DNA from: Megalonaias nervosa
Taxonomy: Eukaryota; Mollusca; Bivalvia; Unionida; Unionidae
DNA length: 64,000 nucleotides
Assembly (NCBI GenBank): GCA_016617855.1
Contig: JAECUM010001776.1
Location: 26,721 to 90,720 of the forward strand
Direction of reading: 5' to 3'
The notes below the pieces were generated by a model that worked only from the letters and a program-made list of their open reading frames with translations, was not told the origin of the DNA and did not search any database. A program made the position numbers and the translations under genes. Below, one piece after another: positions 9,926 through 18,869 of the stretch. Within the stretch, counting starts at the first letter, position 1. Each line of letters opens with the position of its first letter.

Positions 9926-10426
9926 ATGGAGCAAAATAAATTTATAGAGCACCCTATCATTAAAAATTATGAAGCGTCTCGTGATGGTGTCATCAGAAAT
10001 TGTCAAAGGAAAACACCAGTTGGTTATGTTATTAATACTGGATATATCATGTTTACTGCTGGAAATAAAAAGTATCTATCTCATAGGTTCGTGTTCGAGT
10101 GTTTTCATGGGGTCATAAAAGATGGACTTGTAATTAATCATATTGACGGTAATAAACAAAATAACTCTTTATGTAATCTCGAAGTTGTTACACAAAGTCA
10201 AAATTCTACATGTGGAAATACTGGAAAATGTAAAATATTTGACAAGAGATCGGTTATATCCATAAATACAGAGACTGGTGAAGAGAGAATTTTTAATTCC
10301 ATATACGCGGCTGGTAAATATTTTGGTATTCACTCGCGTGCGGTACAATTTGTGGCGGATAATATTACTAAATCAACATATTCAGTTAAATACGATCAAA
10401 AAATTATATTCCGGTATGTACAATGA
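9926..10426 (+). CDS. Free-standing HNH endonuclease (NUMOD-HNH homing type)
   Basis: An intact 166-codon frame. Residues 10-30 (IKNYEASRDGVIRNC) resemble a NUMOD4-like start; the HNH_3 core is LSHRFVFECFHG followed by LVINHIDGNKQNNSLCNLEV (catalytic His of NHIDG, downstream Asn residues). A C-terminal FNSIYAAGKYFGIHSRAVQF is a NUMOD1/IENR-type DNA-binding helix. Such enzymes cut double-stranded DNA at specific sites and spread within phage, giant virus and organelle genomes. It starts right after an ATTATATATAA box. Being unbroken amid broken neighbours suggests a younger insertion or chance. The flanking sequence shows no intron. Confidence 0.85.
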   Translation: MEQNKFIEHPIIKNYEASRDGVIRNCQRKTPVGYVINTGYIMFTAGNKKYLSHRFVFECFHGVIKDGLVINHIDGNKQNNSLCNLEVVTQSQNSTCGNTGKCKIFDKRSVISINTETGEERIFNSIYAAGKYFGIHSRAVQFVADNITKSTYSVKYDQKIIFRYVQ

Positions 10427-10439
10427 AGCGAGATAAATC

Positions 10440-10561
10440 CGTCATCGCTGATAGAGCAATCAAGCAGTTGTCTCCCTTTTTTATTATTGCGTATACTTAA
10501 CCACGCGTTTATATTCAGTGATAAGAATACGTCATCACTGATAAAGTAATTGAGCAGTTAT
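10440..10561 (+). repeat. Pair of 32-bp direct repeats downstream of HNH gene
   Basis: CGTCATCGCTGATAGAGCAA (10,440) and CGTCATCACTGATAAAGTAA (10,530) start two imperfect copies of a 32-bp sequence spaced 90 bp apart. No coding potential. Bases 10,562-10,985 that follow show no gene or clear repeat. Confidence 0.5.
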
Positions 10562-10989
10562 TGTACTACAGTCTAATAGTAATACTTAAATATCTCTCCA
10601 GTCCAAACATCTCAACTATATTACAGAAAATATATCCTCAAACAAACATAAAATCCTCAGCCGTGATATTATATCATAGGCCGATATTGTACACATATCG
10701 ATCGCAGCAGACTACATGTATCATTGTTACTATACTGAATGAATCCACGCAGTTCTGTAGCAGGCGGAATATACCACAATGATATCGATCCATGCATTCA
10801 TTGCTAGATAGTTCTGCCTTGACTGCATGAAGAAGCTTGAAAATACAGTATTTTAACAAGGCAGAAACGGCAGGAATATATAACATTGCAGAATTTATTC
10901 AGAATCAGAATATTCTTTCGGTGTAGGGATTTGCCGTCCATGACATTGGCACGTGTGAGACAGTGCGAGTAGTTATATACTTAAATTTG

Positions 10990-11090
10990 ACTGTAATTCA
11001 TAAGAACTCCGATAGCCGTGTGGTTGAGGCGTTTGCGTGCGGATCCACTAGTGTAAACGCTGCGTGTTCGAGTCTCCAAAAATGCTAAAG
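10990..11090 (+). mobile_element. tRNA-like SINE head fragment
   Basis: GCCGTGTGGTTGAGGCGTTT (A-box-like, near 11,013) and GCGTGTTCGAGTCTCC (B-box-like, near 11,062) are spaced as in a tRNA-derived pol III promoter. No acceptor stem pairing is apparent, so this reads as a SINE head rather than a working tRNA gene. Confidence 0.45.
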
Positions 11091-11128
11091 ATATATTATC
11101 TTGCATTCGGCGACAGATGCTATTATAA

Positions 11129-11264
11129 TTGGAGGCGCAAGCAAGCCCCATGAGATTTCATGTAACCCTCACCATGTTGAACAACGTGGTAAGTGCAGTT
11201 TTGCATTTACCCGGGGTTTGATTGGGGGGGAGTACATGAAATCGATATGCGCTTGCGCCCCCAA
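11129..11264. mobile_element. Small foldback (MITE-like) element
   Basis: Imperfect inverted arms of about 42 bp: TTGGAGGCGCAAGC...GATTTCATGTA at 11,129-11,170 and its reverse complement at 11,223-11,264 (TACATGAAATC...GCTTGCGCCCCCAA), with a roughly 50-bp loop. No coding capacity. A short duplicated sequence (TGCCTGTGGACCATAAGACA / TGCCTGTGGGCCATAAGAAA, 11,371 and 11,411) lies just to the right. Bases 11,450-11,650 show only A/T-rich filler. Confidence 0.5.
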
Positions 11265-11651
11265 AATAAACAGCAGGGTGATGTGAACTCGCGACCTTGT
11301 GACCTCACTGAAGGGTACCCACATAGGGGCATTCAGAAAGAATGTCCGCCGGATCAAAAGTCTCAGTAAGGTGCCTGTGGACCATAAGACAGGCCTTAAC
11401 CATGAAGAGTGCCTGTGGGCCATAAGAAAGGCCTTTACCAAATAAAAAAAGGATTCCTAGGACCTTATTGGCAAAAGACTTTACCGGCAGAAGGGACCCC
11501 AGTGGAATGGTAGACTGAGCGTCATCGCTGCTGTTTCTTTTTGAATTTATAAAATATATTTTTATTTTTATTTTTATTCAGAATATATTTTTTTTTATTT
11601 ATCTGATCCGGAAATACTTTTATTATAATAAAATTTTATTTTTTATGAAAT

Positions 11652-12130
11652 TCAGTCAGATTTTCTAAATTTGATAGGTAATATACCCATCAAATTGTGA
11701 CTTTGGTCAGATTTTCTAAATTTGATGGGTATATTACCCGTCAATATTGTGACTTTGTCAGATTTTCTAAATTTCATGGGTATATTACCCGTCAATATTG
11801 TGACTTTGGTCAGATTTTCTATTTTCGCTAAGAATATTTTATTTTTATTCTGATTCCGAATATATTTTATTTTTATAAAATTTTATTTTTTATGAAATTT
11901 AGTCAGATTTTCTGAATTTGACGGGTAATATACCCATCAAAATTGGACTTTGGTCAGATTTTCTGAATTTGACGGGTAATATACCCATTCCAAATTGATG
12001 ACTTTGAATTTTGTCAGATTTTCTGAATTTGACGGGTAATATACTCATCAAAATTGTGACTTTGGTCAGATTTTCTGAATTTGACGGGTAATATACCCAT
12101 CAAAATTGTGACTTTGATCAGATTTTCTAA
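11652..12130. repeat. Tandem array with 25-bp palindromes (iteron-like)
   Basis: About nine copies of a roughly 50-bp unit beginning GTCAGATTTTCT (near 11,657, 11,709, 11,757, 11,811, 11,905, 11,954, 12,015, 12,066, 12,117). Most contain a near-perfect palindrome of the form TTTGAYGGGTAWTATACCC followed by RTCAAA, then TTGTGACTTTGG. The block sits in the long intergenic gap between the HNH gene and the 12,216 ORF, flanked by A/T-rich sequence. It could be a replication origin, an enhancer, or simply a satellite; the sequence alone does not decide. Confidence 0.8.
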
Positions 12131-12215
12131 AATATTTTTATTTTTATTCAAAAATATATTTTATTCAGAAATATTTTATTTTTATTTAAACAAATAATTT
12201 ATAATATAAAAAATA

Positions 12216-12672
12216 ATGAATCACGAAAACATCACATCAATTATTACTGCTATTAAGCAATTACGACACAGCGGCGTGAAAATATCTGACCAACTTGATC
12301 CTGAAAAAATAATGAGTGATTTTGAATCATTACAATTTCGGAGGTCAGAAAATAGGTATACCTTTACCCGCCGATTATAGATTTATAAAGATAATTCAGC
12401 AGGCGATGTTACGATCGCTGGCGGCAATCACGGATACGCAGGTGAAATTATTTGTGCCGTTATCACGGGCCATCGAGCGGGTTAGGTTAGAATTATCTCA
12501 CGAATACGAAACGAAAAGAATCGTACACGCTCGTATAAAACAGCTGAAAGATATCATGGCGATGACGGAGTTGATGAACAAAGATGCGGAAGAATTACTA
12601 GCTAAAGATAAAGACGGTGACTTGTCACCGAGTGTGACTGTAGTAGATTGTATCACTAGTGACCGTCACTGA
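12216..12672 (+). pseudogene. Unidentified helical protein (element B)
   Basis: ATG 12,216 follows an ATAATATAAAAAATA box and opens a frame (MNHENITSIITAIKQLRHSG) that ends at a TAG near 12,380. The remainder is open in another frame up to 12,672 (PLPADYRFIKIIQQAMLRSL, then charged helix ERVRLELSHEYETKRIVHAR). One frameshift near 12,345 separates the halves. About 150 residues, predicted mostly alpha-helical with a possible coiled coil near the end. No family recognised. It is convergent with the penton gene; the 170 bp between (12,673-12,839) contain short GACG/CGTC-rich inverted sequences only. Confidence 0.45.
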
Positions 12673-12839
12673 CAACGTCATAACGAACGAATCATGTCAC
12701 CTGTACGACGACGAAGCCGAATATTTTTGTTGATATAAAAAAATGACGTTACATTTTTTTTTTTGATGTTTTCCGCCGTGATGTAATCACGGACTACGAT
12801 GAGTCTCTACGATGACGCTCGATGAGCGCACATACAAGT

Positions 12840-14306
12840 TTATATTAACGACTCCGACCTAAGATCGAACAAGTGGCCAGACTGGTCAGTAAGTTTGAAA
12901 TGTATCCGTGATAAGAGACGACTATGACATTTTAGATAAACAACATTGATTGGTTCTGACACAATCAAATAACCTGGAGGGACTTGAGGGGTAAATTAGT
13001 AGAGAATGTAGCCTTGTTGGGCCTGATTGGATTTATCAGTGTCCACTTGATAACTGCCGTCGATAACATCACATACTAGATTGACGGCGATCGTTGATGT
13101 GATATTAACGATACCCGGTGAAACATGACGACCACCCGAATACGGATCATTATTGTGTCGAAGAATACTTGCTGGTGGTGATATTTTTCTCCATGATTCG
13201 AGAATTTGAGGAAAATATTCATCGATAATATCCGTGAGTTTCTTTTTTAATTCAGTTATATTAAAATCCGGTATTACAAATGTTTGAAGTTTATCTCCGG
13301 TTATATTGTAATGATCAAGAAATAATTTTACAAAAGACATAAACCAGTTGCTTTTGTAATCTATAACATAATCTGTGATAATAGTTTTGTTGATGAAATA
13401 CATATCTGATCTAATCTGATTTAAATCTGTTATTTTTTAAATGATTTGTTGTTTTATATCATCGCTGTAAAATTGCGACAGTGACAGAAATAGATTTTTT
13501 AAATCAGTAATTTTGCGATTACAATCAGCATTAATAGCTGCAGAAATATTTTTAATTGGTACATCATAAAAATAATACTCATCATCAGAATTTTCTTTCA
13601 GTTTGTAAAATTGAAAAGGGCCTTCCTTAAAATGTCCTTCATCTGACGCATATAAAACCCTTTTTCTGATTATAGGATACTCCATTCCATCAATATCTTG
13701 ATTAGTAAATGATTCTATTTCAACATGATCGGTAAGATATTTTGGAATTTTTGTGTATCTTCGCTCTGCTATGGAAAATTCATCTCGACGTGGTTCTGTT
13801 GGACCTTCATAACCCGGTGCAGCCTCGGGCCATCCTAACACTGTCCAGATCGAACTCTGATATATATCCACAGCATAATCCGGTGATAATATTTCAACGG
13901 CCGAAGACAACGTTGACTCGTGGACGGTAATGGCAATCTTTGATTCTTTTCCTGTGATGGATTTAATTCTGCGCTTGAATTCTTCATTGATCTGTTCTAT
14001 TTGATAACTTCCCGTTGGTACACTGACTACTTGCCAATCAGGAGTTCCATCGGGTTTGTTTTTATTTGCAAATACTAATGAATTATTCGGTTGTAGTCCA
14101 CCAAACGATTTTGACCTAATATTGGGTCAACTATAATAAACCCGTAATTGCGCTAGTGCTATTTCGGAAGCTGGTATTGCAGTTGGAAAATTAATACTGA
14201 ATTCAGGCGAAGTTGAACTCGCTGAAATCATTGCGGTTCTTACGGGAGCAGTATTAGTGACGATCTGTTGTAATAATTGTTGCGATCGCTGATCGAACGT
14301 TGACAT
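12840..14306 (-). pseudogene. Penton-like minor capsid protein with large insertion (element B)
   Basis: Single jelly-roll vertex protein. From ATG 14,306 (next to a TATAATA box) a frame ends at a TGA near 14,132; the family blocks then continue: FGGLQPNNSLVFANKNKPDG and VPTGSYQIEQINEEFKRRI (about 14,100-13,980), SIWTVLGW (about 13,860-13,835), then NITSTIAVNLVCDVIDGSY (about 13,117-13,060) and, after a TAG near 13,000, PPGYLIV and LTDQSGHLFDLRSE. Between SIWTVLGW and SPGIVNI lie about 230 extra residues (13,150-13,835, themselves broken by a stop at 13,437), much more than in the element C penton. Three or more disruptions in total. Confidence 0.7.
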
Positions 14307-14463
14307 TATTATACTATTATTGTTTTAAATCACCGACGGTGACACAGTCACTGACGTCGCGGTCAGGAATTTTTTCATTAACGACGTTGTCGTCGAATAC
14401 TTCATTGTAGATCTTTATTGCGATACTGAATTCTTCCTCAGATATTATTCCATCATTAAGCGA

Positions 14464-14817
14464 CTAAGAAATCAACGATGACAATTTAGAATTTGCTGTG
14501 TGGAATTTCATCATGTACTCGTTCAATTTTTCATTCGTCCACGTATTTATCTTCTTTGCGATTATATTAAATATTCCAGCGATCGACGTTGACGATGAAA
14601 CAATGATTGTTATAACGATCGGCGCCGTCATCGTCAGCGTTGATAATACTACGCCGGTTCCAGCAACTAGCGTAGAAACCGAATAAACCATGATATCAAC
14701 GACGGCTGCACGTCTACGAGATTTCTTTATTTTTGTTATATAGTTATCGATGATGGTTTTTAATTTATTTGGCCAAGTTATTACTTGATCGTATCTGTAT
14801 CGCTGAACGTCTATCAT
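14464..14817 (-). CDS. Two-helix membrane protein (element B)
   Basis: Intact 117-codon frame starting MIDVQRYRYDQVITWPNKLK after an AAAGTATA box. A basic KIKKSRRRAA segment precedes two hydrophobic stretches separated by a short turn (VDIMVYSVSTLVAGTGVVLS and APIVITIIVSSSTSIAGIFN), followed by a hydrophilic tail. This is a hairpin membrane protein with no recognised family. It starts 7 bp after the fibre gene stop, so it probably belongs to the same transcription unit. A role in virion membrane interaction or holin-like activity is possible but unproven. Bases 14,307-14,463 contain CGTCG/CGACG-rich inverted sequence and no gene. Confidence 0.6.
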   Translation of the reverse strand: MIDVQRYRYDQVITWPNKLKTIIDNYITKIKKSRRRAAVVDIMVYSVSTLVAGTGVVLSTLTMTAPIVITIIVSSSTSIAGIFNIIAKKINTWTNEKLNEYMMKFHTANSKLSSLIS

Positions 14818-14823
14818 TATACT

Positions 14824-15784
14824 TTAGTTGTTGTCTAAGACAGTGATAAATTCCAGACACCACCAGTAACGTCTCGGAGGTATTTCCGTTGATATCAACG
14901 TAAATGTTTCTTTGGTGTCCTTGGTTAGCATCACCAGTAGAGGATTATGATATACATTCGGCGATGATGAATTGGCCGCAGTAATTTCCAAACCATACAT
15001 GGACAACCGATATAACCCAGTTACTTCTGCGGTATATTCGAGAGTGTTATTGCGTAGTGTCCACGTTGATACCCCAGACGCCACCGTGTACGTGATGTTG
15101 CTAATTTGTTTGTGTGGAATTTTAATCAGACTCATTTTGTCATTGATATTAGGAATTCCACTGACAATATCCTTGAGTTTTGTATGAATGTCGGTGAGTT
15201 TAATATCAACGATTGGTGGTTTTCCAAAAAATTCTTCAGTGGTTCTGTTTAAGTTCCTACGAAAATTCAGAAACATTTGTATGTGATTAAAAGATTCAGT
15301 TCTAGATGCGGTTATTCCATCATTGATCGTTGACAACGAAGTTGTCATCGGAATATTTTTATTGTCCACATATTTGTTTGTTGCGGCATCTTCATCACCT
15401 GCTGGTTCTCTTAAAGCAACGATTTTATTTCCATTCATGTTAAGTGTACCTGTCATTGTATCACCGGCGGATTTTAAACGATCAGCGACACTTTTCTTAA
15501 TTTCATCTCTGATAGTTGCTATTGATACATTTGAGTCTCTGATTTTACCGTCAATAGTAAATACTGGAATATTGTCCGTGGTGGCATATATCGACCCACT
15601 TGATGTTACTCGTCTTTAAAACACCGAATTTATCCTGAAAAATAACAACTTCATCTCGGTCAACTCCAGATAAATTCATGATATCGGCAAGATCGTCTTT
15701 GGTGGCGTATTTTGATAAATCGATATCATCTTTGCTCTTGCAGGTGCGAGCACTAGTAGAAGATCTTCCATAAATATCAACCAT
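14824..15784 (-). pseudogene. Fibre-like protein with phage tail-fibre motif
   Basis: ATG 15,784 opens MVDIYGRSSTSARTCKSKDD, followed by DLSKYATKDDLADI; a frameshift near 15,590 moves to the frame that holds TMTGTLNMNGNKIVALREP and DEDAATNKYVDNK (about 15,460-15,365). The GxLxMxGNKIxxLxxPxxxxDAATKxYVD pattern is the shaft repeat of many phage and virus fibres. The C-terminal half (HKQISNITYTVASGVSTWTL onward) is beta-rich and could be a receptor-binding head. About 320 residues. It lies between protease and membrane protein on the same strand. Only one visible break. Confidence 0.7.
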
Positions 15785-15803
15785 TATATTTACCAATGTC
15801 TGT

Positions 15804-16240
15804 TTAAAACATTGGTGCGCGGCTATGCCTGGTGATGGTACATTCGTGTACAGTTTTATGAAGTGGTTTTGTTGATCTTGATACAACATCAAGTACTGCT
15901 AGTGTTTCACGGCCACATATCGGTGGATCCGTTAATGTTTGTGTTGGTAGCGTTGAATACCAGATTGGAATACTTTGAAGTCTGTCGATATACTTTAAAA
16001 ATTCTTTTGGTGGTGCCAACCCATACGAATCAAAATAAACAATTCCACGTGGATCAATTGCATATGCAACCCAATGAGTGCCACGACCAGAGCTTTTATC
16101 GAGATTAATAATACCTGTTTCTGACAGATTTGGATTTTTTCGGTAATTGATCACGCATAAAAACACCTCTGAAATTCTTTATATTTAGTTGCTTAGCAGC
16201 ATCGAGTAAGTCAAAATTCGATAGTGGAACTATCGTCGGA
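15804..16240 (-). pseudogene. Adenain-like cysteine protease (element B)
   Basis: Maturation protease of the adenovirus/Ulp1 type. The N-terminal part (VPLSNFDLLDAAKQLNIKNF, then FRGVFMRDQLPK, about 16,240-16,140) and the main frame (to 15,804) are separated by a frameshift at a T run near 16,135. The main frame has IINLDKSSGRGTHWVAYAID (catalytic His in GTHW), VYFDSYGLAPPKE (Asp), and the nucleophile region ICGRETLAVL. Family members have a second Cys (CGxxC) where Thr stands here, so the active-site cysteine is apparently mutated. It would process pVI-like and pX-like proteins encoded nearby. Confidence 0.75.
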
Positions 16241-16244
16241 AAAA

Positions 16245-16796
16245 TCAACAAGTCCCTGGAAGTCTTAATCCTTTTCCGTATCGAGACCCTGGAAGTCTCA
16301 GACCGCGACCGTATACTGGGCCTGATAATCTTAGACGCCCCGGCTGTGGCACGTTTGGTGCTCTTAGACGTCTTCCGTGTTGTTTTGCCCGTGATCTTTT
16401 TTTTTAAAGTTTTTCTGCGTGTATAATTCCTTTTCCTGTTGCTTTCTTTAATGCCATTCCAGCAGCGGTTCCAACTGCACCTAACGCTGCAGCTTTTGCA
16501 ACAGCTGGAGCGGCTGTGGCTATTAATGCTGGGATAGCTGCGAGAAGGGGAAATATTCCTCCGGTTTTAATAGTATCCTTGATTGCACCCACGGAAAGAT
16601 TTAATCGTATTCCTTTATTGGCGCGTTTAGCTTCGTTGAATCTCTTGAATTGACGCTCGGTCAACGATAATTTATTTGCGCCGCTCATTTGTTCTTGTTT
16701 TAATGTTATTTTTGTTCCGCATCGTGATGTTAACGGTGATTGTAATCGTTTAATCTGACCCGGAGTTAGACTGACACTGACATGATGATATGACAT
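16245..16796 (-). pseudogene. pX-like basic core protein with GLRLPG tail
   Basis: The open frame 16,404-16,796 (130 codons) starts MSYHHVSVSLTPGQIKRLQS, has a basic middle and an Ala-rich hydrophobic segment (PLLAAIPALIATAAPAVAKA) like pX/pVI-type adenoviral core peptides. It stops at 16,404-16,406, but the same frame continues for 52 codons to 16,245 with an Arg-rich tail containing GRGLRLPGS and GKGLRLPG repeats. The tail is a plausible authentic C-terminus separated by one nonsense mutation. GG/RG sites could be protease cleavage points. The start is preceded by ATATATATCATAA. Confidence 0.65.
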
Positions 16797-16828
16797 TTAT
16801 GATATATATTTGATTTCTAAATACTGAT

Positions 16829-18232
16829 TTAAATCAGCTCTTGCATATTCTCTACGGGAGCATCAACGACTCTCATGCGGCCACCAACACCTTCAAGTAA
16901 CATTGTTTTATCGGATAATATAACCGCGATTGCTCTGTAATTAGGAATTTCTACGATATTTCTGTTAACACGAGCTCGAAAATGTATATCTACAACAGAT
17001 TGTCTGGTTAAATCTAAATGTTCCAGCGAAAAGCAATAAATCGGATACAGCGTTGTAAAATCTAACTGTGATATTTGTAAACCAGTATCAATATTTTGAT
17101 CACGTCCCATAAACGTCATCAGTCGATGATACGCACGCGCTACATGATTTTGATCAAAATTCAATAAAATATCCTCGGATGGTTCTTGATGCCCATTTAT
17201 TCTTAAGGAAACCTCGGAAACACCAAGTTTGTCAAATATCATAATGCTACGTATTTGACTATTTACTCGTGCATTATTTTGAAGCGCAATGAAAATATGT
17301 CGCGGTGCAGAAATACCTTGCTGAGAAGCTATTTGCCATGTAAATAGACCATTAATTGCACTTTGAATAGCATCTGTGGTCATTGTTAACCATGATAACG
17401 TCGATTTACCACCTTGACCCATAAAAGAGAGTAGACGGTCTTCTTCATATATTGTTGGAGTCATTACTGGCATCCACAATGAAAGTTTAGTTAGTACTGT
17501 TTTACCATGAAGTGCCGCAGTTGCACCTGCGTCAGCTCCTTCAACGTGCCATATTGCATCATCGTCCGTGGCTATTCTTACAAGTACAACTGTGTGCTTA
17601 GCTCCAAAAATAACTTTTCTAACATTTCTGCAGAATCCAAAAATATGTGATAATGGAATTGCACATGAAAACATTCTATCCTTTAACATTGATTTACGTG
17701 ATGCAAATCCTAAGTTGAAATTTGCGTTCATTGATATTACTGCGGAAGTTTCTGCGGTTCCTGCAGCGTTTCTTACATTACCTGTAGTTACATTTTTGTG
17801 ACTTGGATGATCAGAAGTGTCCTTGGTAAACATCATTGATGGACCAGCTGATCTTGAATAATCGTCGCTGTATCGCGCAAGACCAAGTATCGTTGTGGCA
17901 ACGTCAACATCTTTTTGAATGGATTCAATATTTCTTCCATCAATCATGTACGTGGCACTGTCAAACAAAGCCATGATACCGTTGTTAACAAAACCAAAAC
18001 CAACATCGTTATCGTATTCAGTATTATCCGCTTTAAAAATGTTACCTTCAACTTCAATAAATGCTTCAGCGGGTAAGAAATACCTACTTGTATCTTGAAC
18101 TTGAAGTTCAATTCGTCCACGTTGATCTGGAATTCGAGCGTCATAAGAATAATATTGATAATCACGCACAGACTCATCCTTGAGAACCGGTGCATCCATG
18201 TCAAATGCAGGATCAGCCATACGTTTGAACAT
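16829..18232 (-). CDS. Major capsid protein, double jelly roll (element B)
   Basis: Intact 467-codon frame from MFKRMADPAFDMDAPVLKDE. Diagnostic segments: DARIPDQRGRIELQVQDTSR, IPLSHIFGFCRNVRK, ATDDDAIWHVEGADAG, WQIASQQGISAPRHIFIALQ and IPNYRAIAVILSD. It forms the hexon-like trimers of an icosahedral capsid. Size is at the small end of Polinton-type MCPs and the sequence differs strongly from the element C MCP, but several blocks align with the element A remnant. Full-length preservation contrasts with the broken genes around it. It lies between the pVI-like and pX-like genes, as in a late virion operon. Assignment rests on block similarity to A and family memory. Confidence 0.75.
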   Translation of the reverse strand: MFKRMADPAFDMDAPVLKDESVRDYQYYSYDARIPDQRGRIELQVQDTSRYFLPAEAFIEVEGNIFKADNTEYDNDVGFGFVNNGIMALFDSATYMIDGRNIESIQKDVDVATTILGLARYSDDYSRSAGPSMMFTKDTSDHPSHKNVTTGNVRNAAGTAETSAVISMNANFNLGFASRKSMLKDRMFSCAIPLSHIFGFCRNVRKVIFGAKHTVVLVRIATDDDAIWHVEGADAGATAALHGKTVLTKLSLWMPVMTPTIYEEDRLLSFMGQGGKSTLSWLTMTTDAIQSAINGLFTWQIASQQGISAPRHIFIALQNNARVNSQIRSIMIFDKLGVSEVSLRINGHQEPSEDILLNFDQNHVARAYHRLMTFMGRDQNIDTGLQISQLDFTTLYPIYCFSLEHLDLTRQSVVDIHFRARVNRNIVEIPNYRAIAVILSDKTMLLEGVGGRMRVVDAPVENMQELI

Positions 18233-18331
18233 GTTATGTTATTGATCATCGTCTAATACGAAGACCACTTCGGGGGAGACCACCGCCCCCACCCCCACCC
18301 GCTATCAGACTTGCTGCTACATTTTTTCCCC

Positions 18332-18718
18332 CTATTCAGCTAACTCTGCTAGTTTTTGATTTGCGGCTTGATTTATTATTTTACTAACACTTGCAGGCAT
18401 CACTTCAGTGCTGGGTAATTTTACTGGCTGAGGTCGGACCGCTTGCGGTCTACGTATTAATCGTGCTAGCCTATCCTTGATTGCAGAAAATGCTTTACTA
18501 GTAACGTCACCAACAGTACTAATACCTTTTTCACGAATAACGTCAATAGCTTTCATACTTAATTGCTTTATAATCGGTATTGCTTTTGGGGCTATCCTCG
18601 AAAATAAACCCTTAACAACATCACCGATTCCACCTCCGTAAAATGTCTTGTATACAGGTAATCTTGAATTTACCACCCTGACCATGGTTGGTCTACGTTG
18701 AGCAGCGTGTATGATCAT
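18332..18718 (-). CDS. pVI-like internal virion protein (element B)
   Basis: Intact 128-codon frame. After a basic N-terminus comes SRLPVYKTFYGGGIGDVVKG, equivalent to the 'VYxGxxxQRGxGLGD' start of Polinton pVI-like proteins, then an amphipathic helix region (LFSRIAPKAIPIIKQLSMKA) and a Pro/Arg-rich tail. In adenoviruses pVI links hexons to the core and disrupts membranes after protease cleavage near GG sites. The gene precedes the MCP, as in element C. A TATTATTATAATAG box lies directly before the start. The 100 bp to the MCP contain a C-rich tract (18,278-18,300). Bases 18,719-18,868 hold no gene. Confidence 0.65.
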   Translation of the reverse strand: MIIHAAQRRPTMVRVVNSRLPVYKTFYGGGIGDVVKGLFSRIAPKAIPIIKQLSMKAIDVIREKGISTVGDVTSKAFSAIKDRLARLIRRPQAVRPQPVKLPSTEVMPASVSKIINQAANQKLAELAE

Positions 18719-18869
18719 CTATTATAATAATAATATCTAACTGTTTAATCAGTGACTTAGTCGGGCGACCTTTAGTCGCTATAATAATCATCGGTAATTT
18801 CATTAATGAGTGACCGATACACCGGTAAATAATTGTTGACAAGTTGATGAGATTTCATTGATAATTTCA

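Larger units (their letters stand above)
3970..18850. mobile_element. Element B: Polinton/adintovirus-like integrated DNA virus
   Basis: This roughly 15-kb block holds a rve-type integrase, family-B polymerase, FtsK/HerA-type packaging ATPase, adenain-like protease, double-jelly-roll MCP, penton, pVI-like and pX-like proteins, which together define Polinton/Maverick or adintovirus-like elements. A PLA2 domain, a fibre-like protein and HNH endonucleases are extra. Structural genes read leftward (18.7 to 12.8 kb); replication and integration genes lie in 4-10.4 kb. I could not identify terminal inverted repeats or the 6-bp target duplication, so both borders are estimates: the left border is where the ATPase ends and the right border is the junction with a gypsy RNase H fragment. 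Confidence 0.8.

Noticed and set aside
11652..12130. CRISPR array
   Set aside because: Units are nearly continuous without unique spacers, and the context is a eukaryotic genome.
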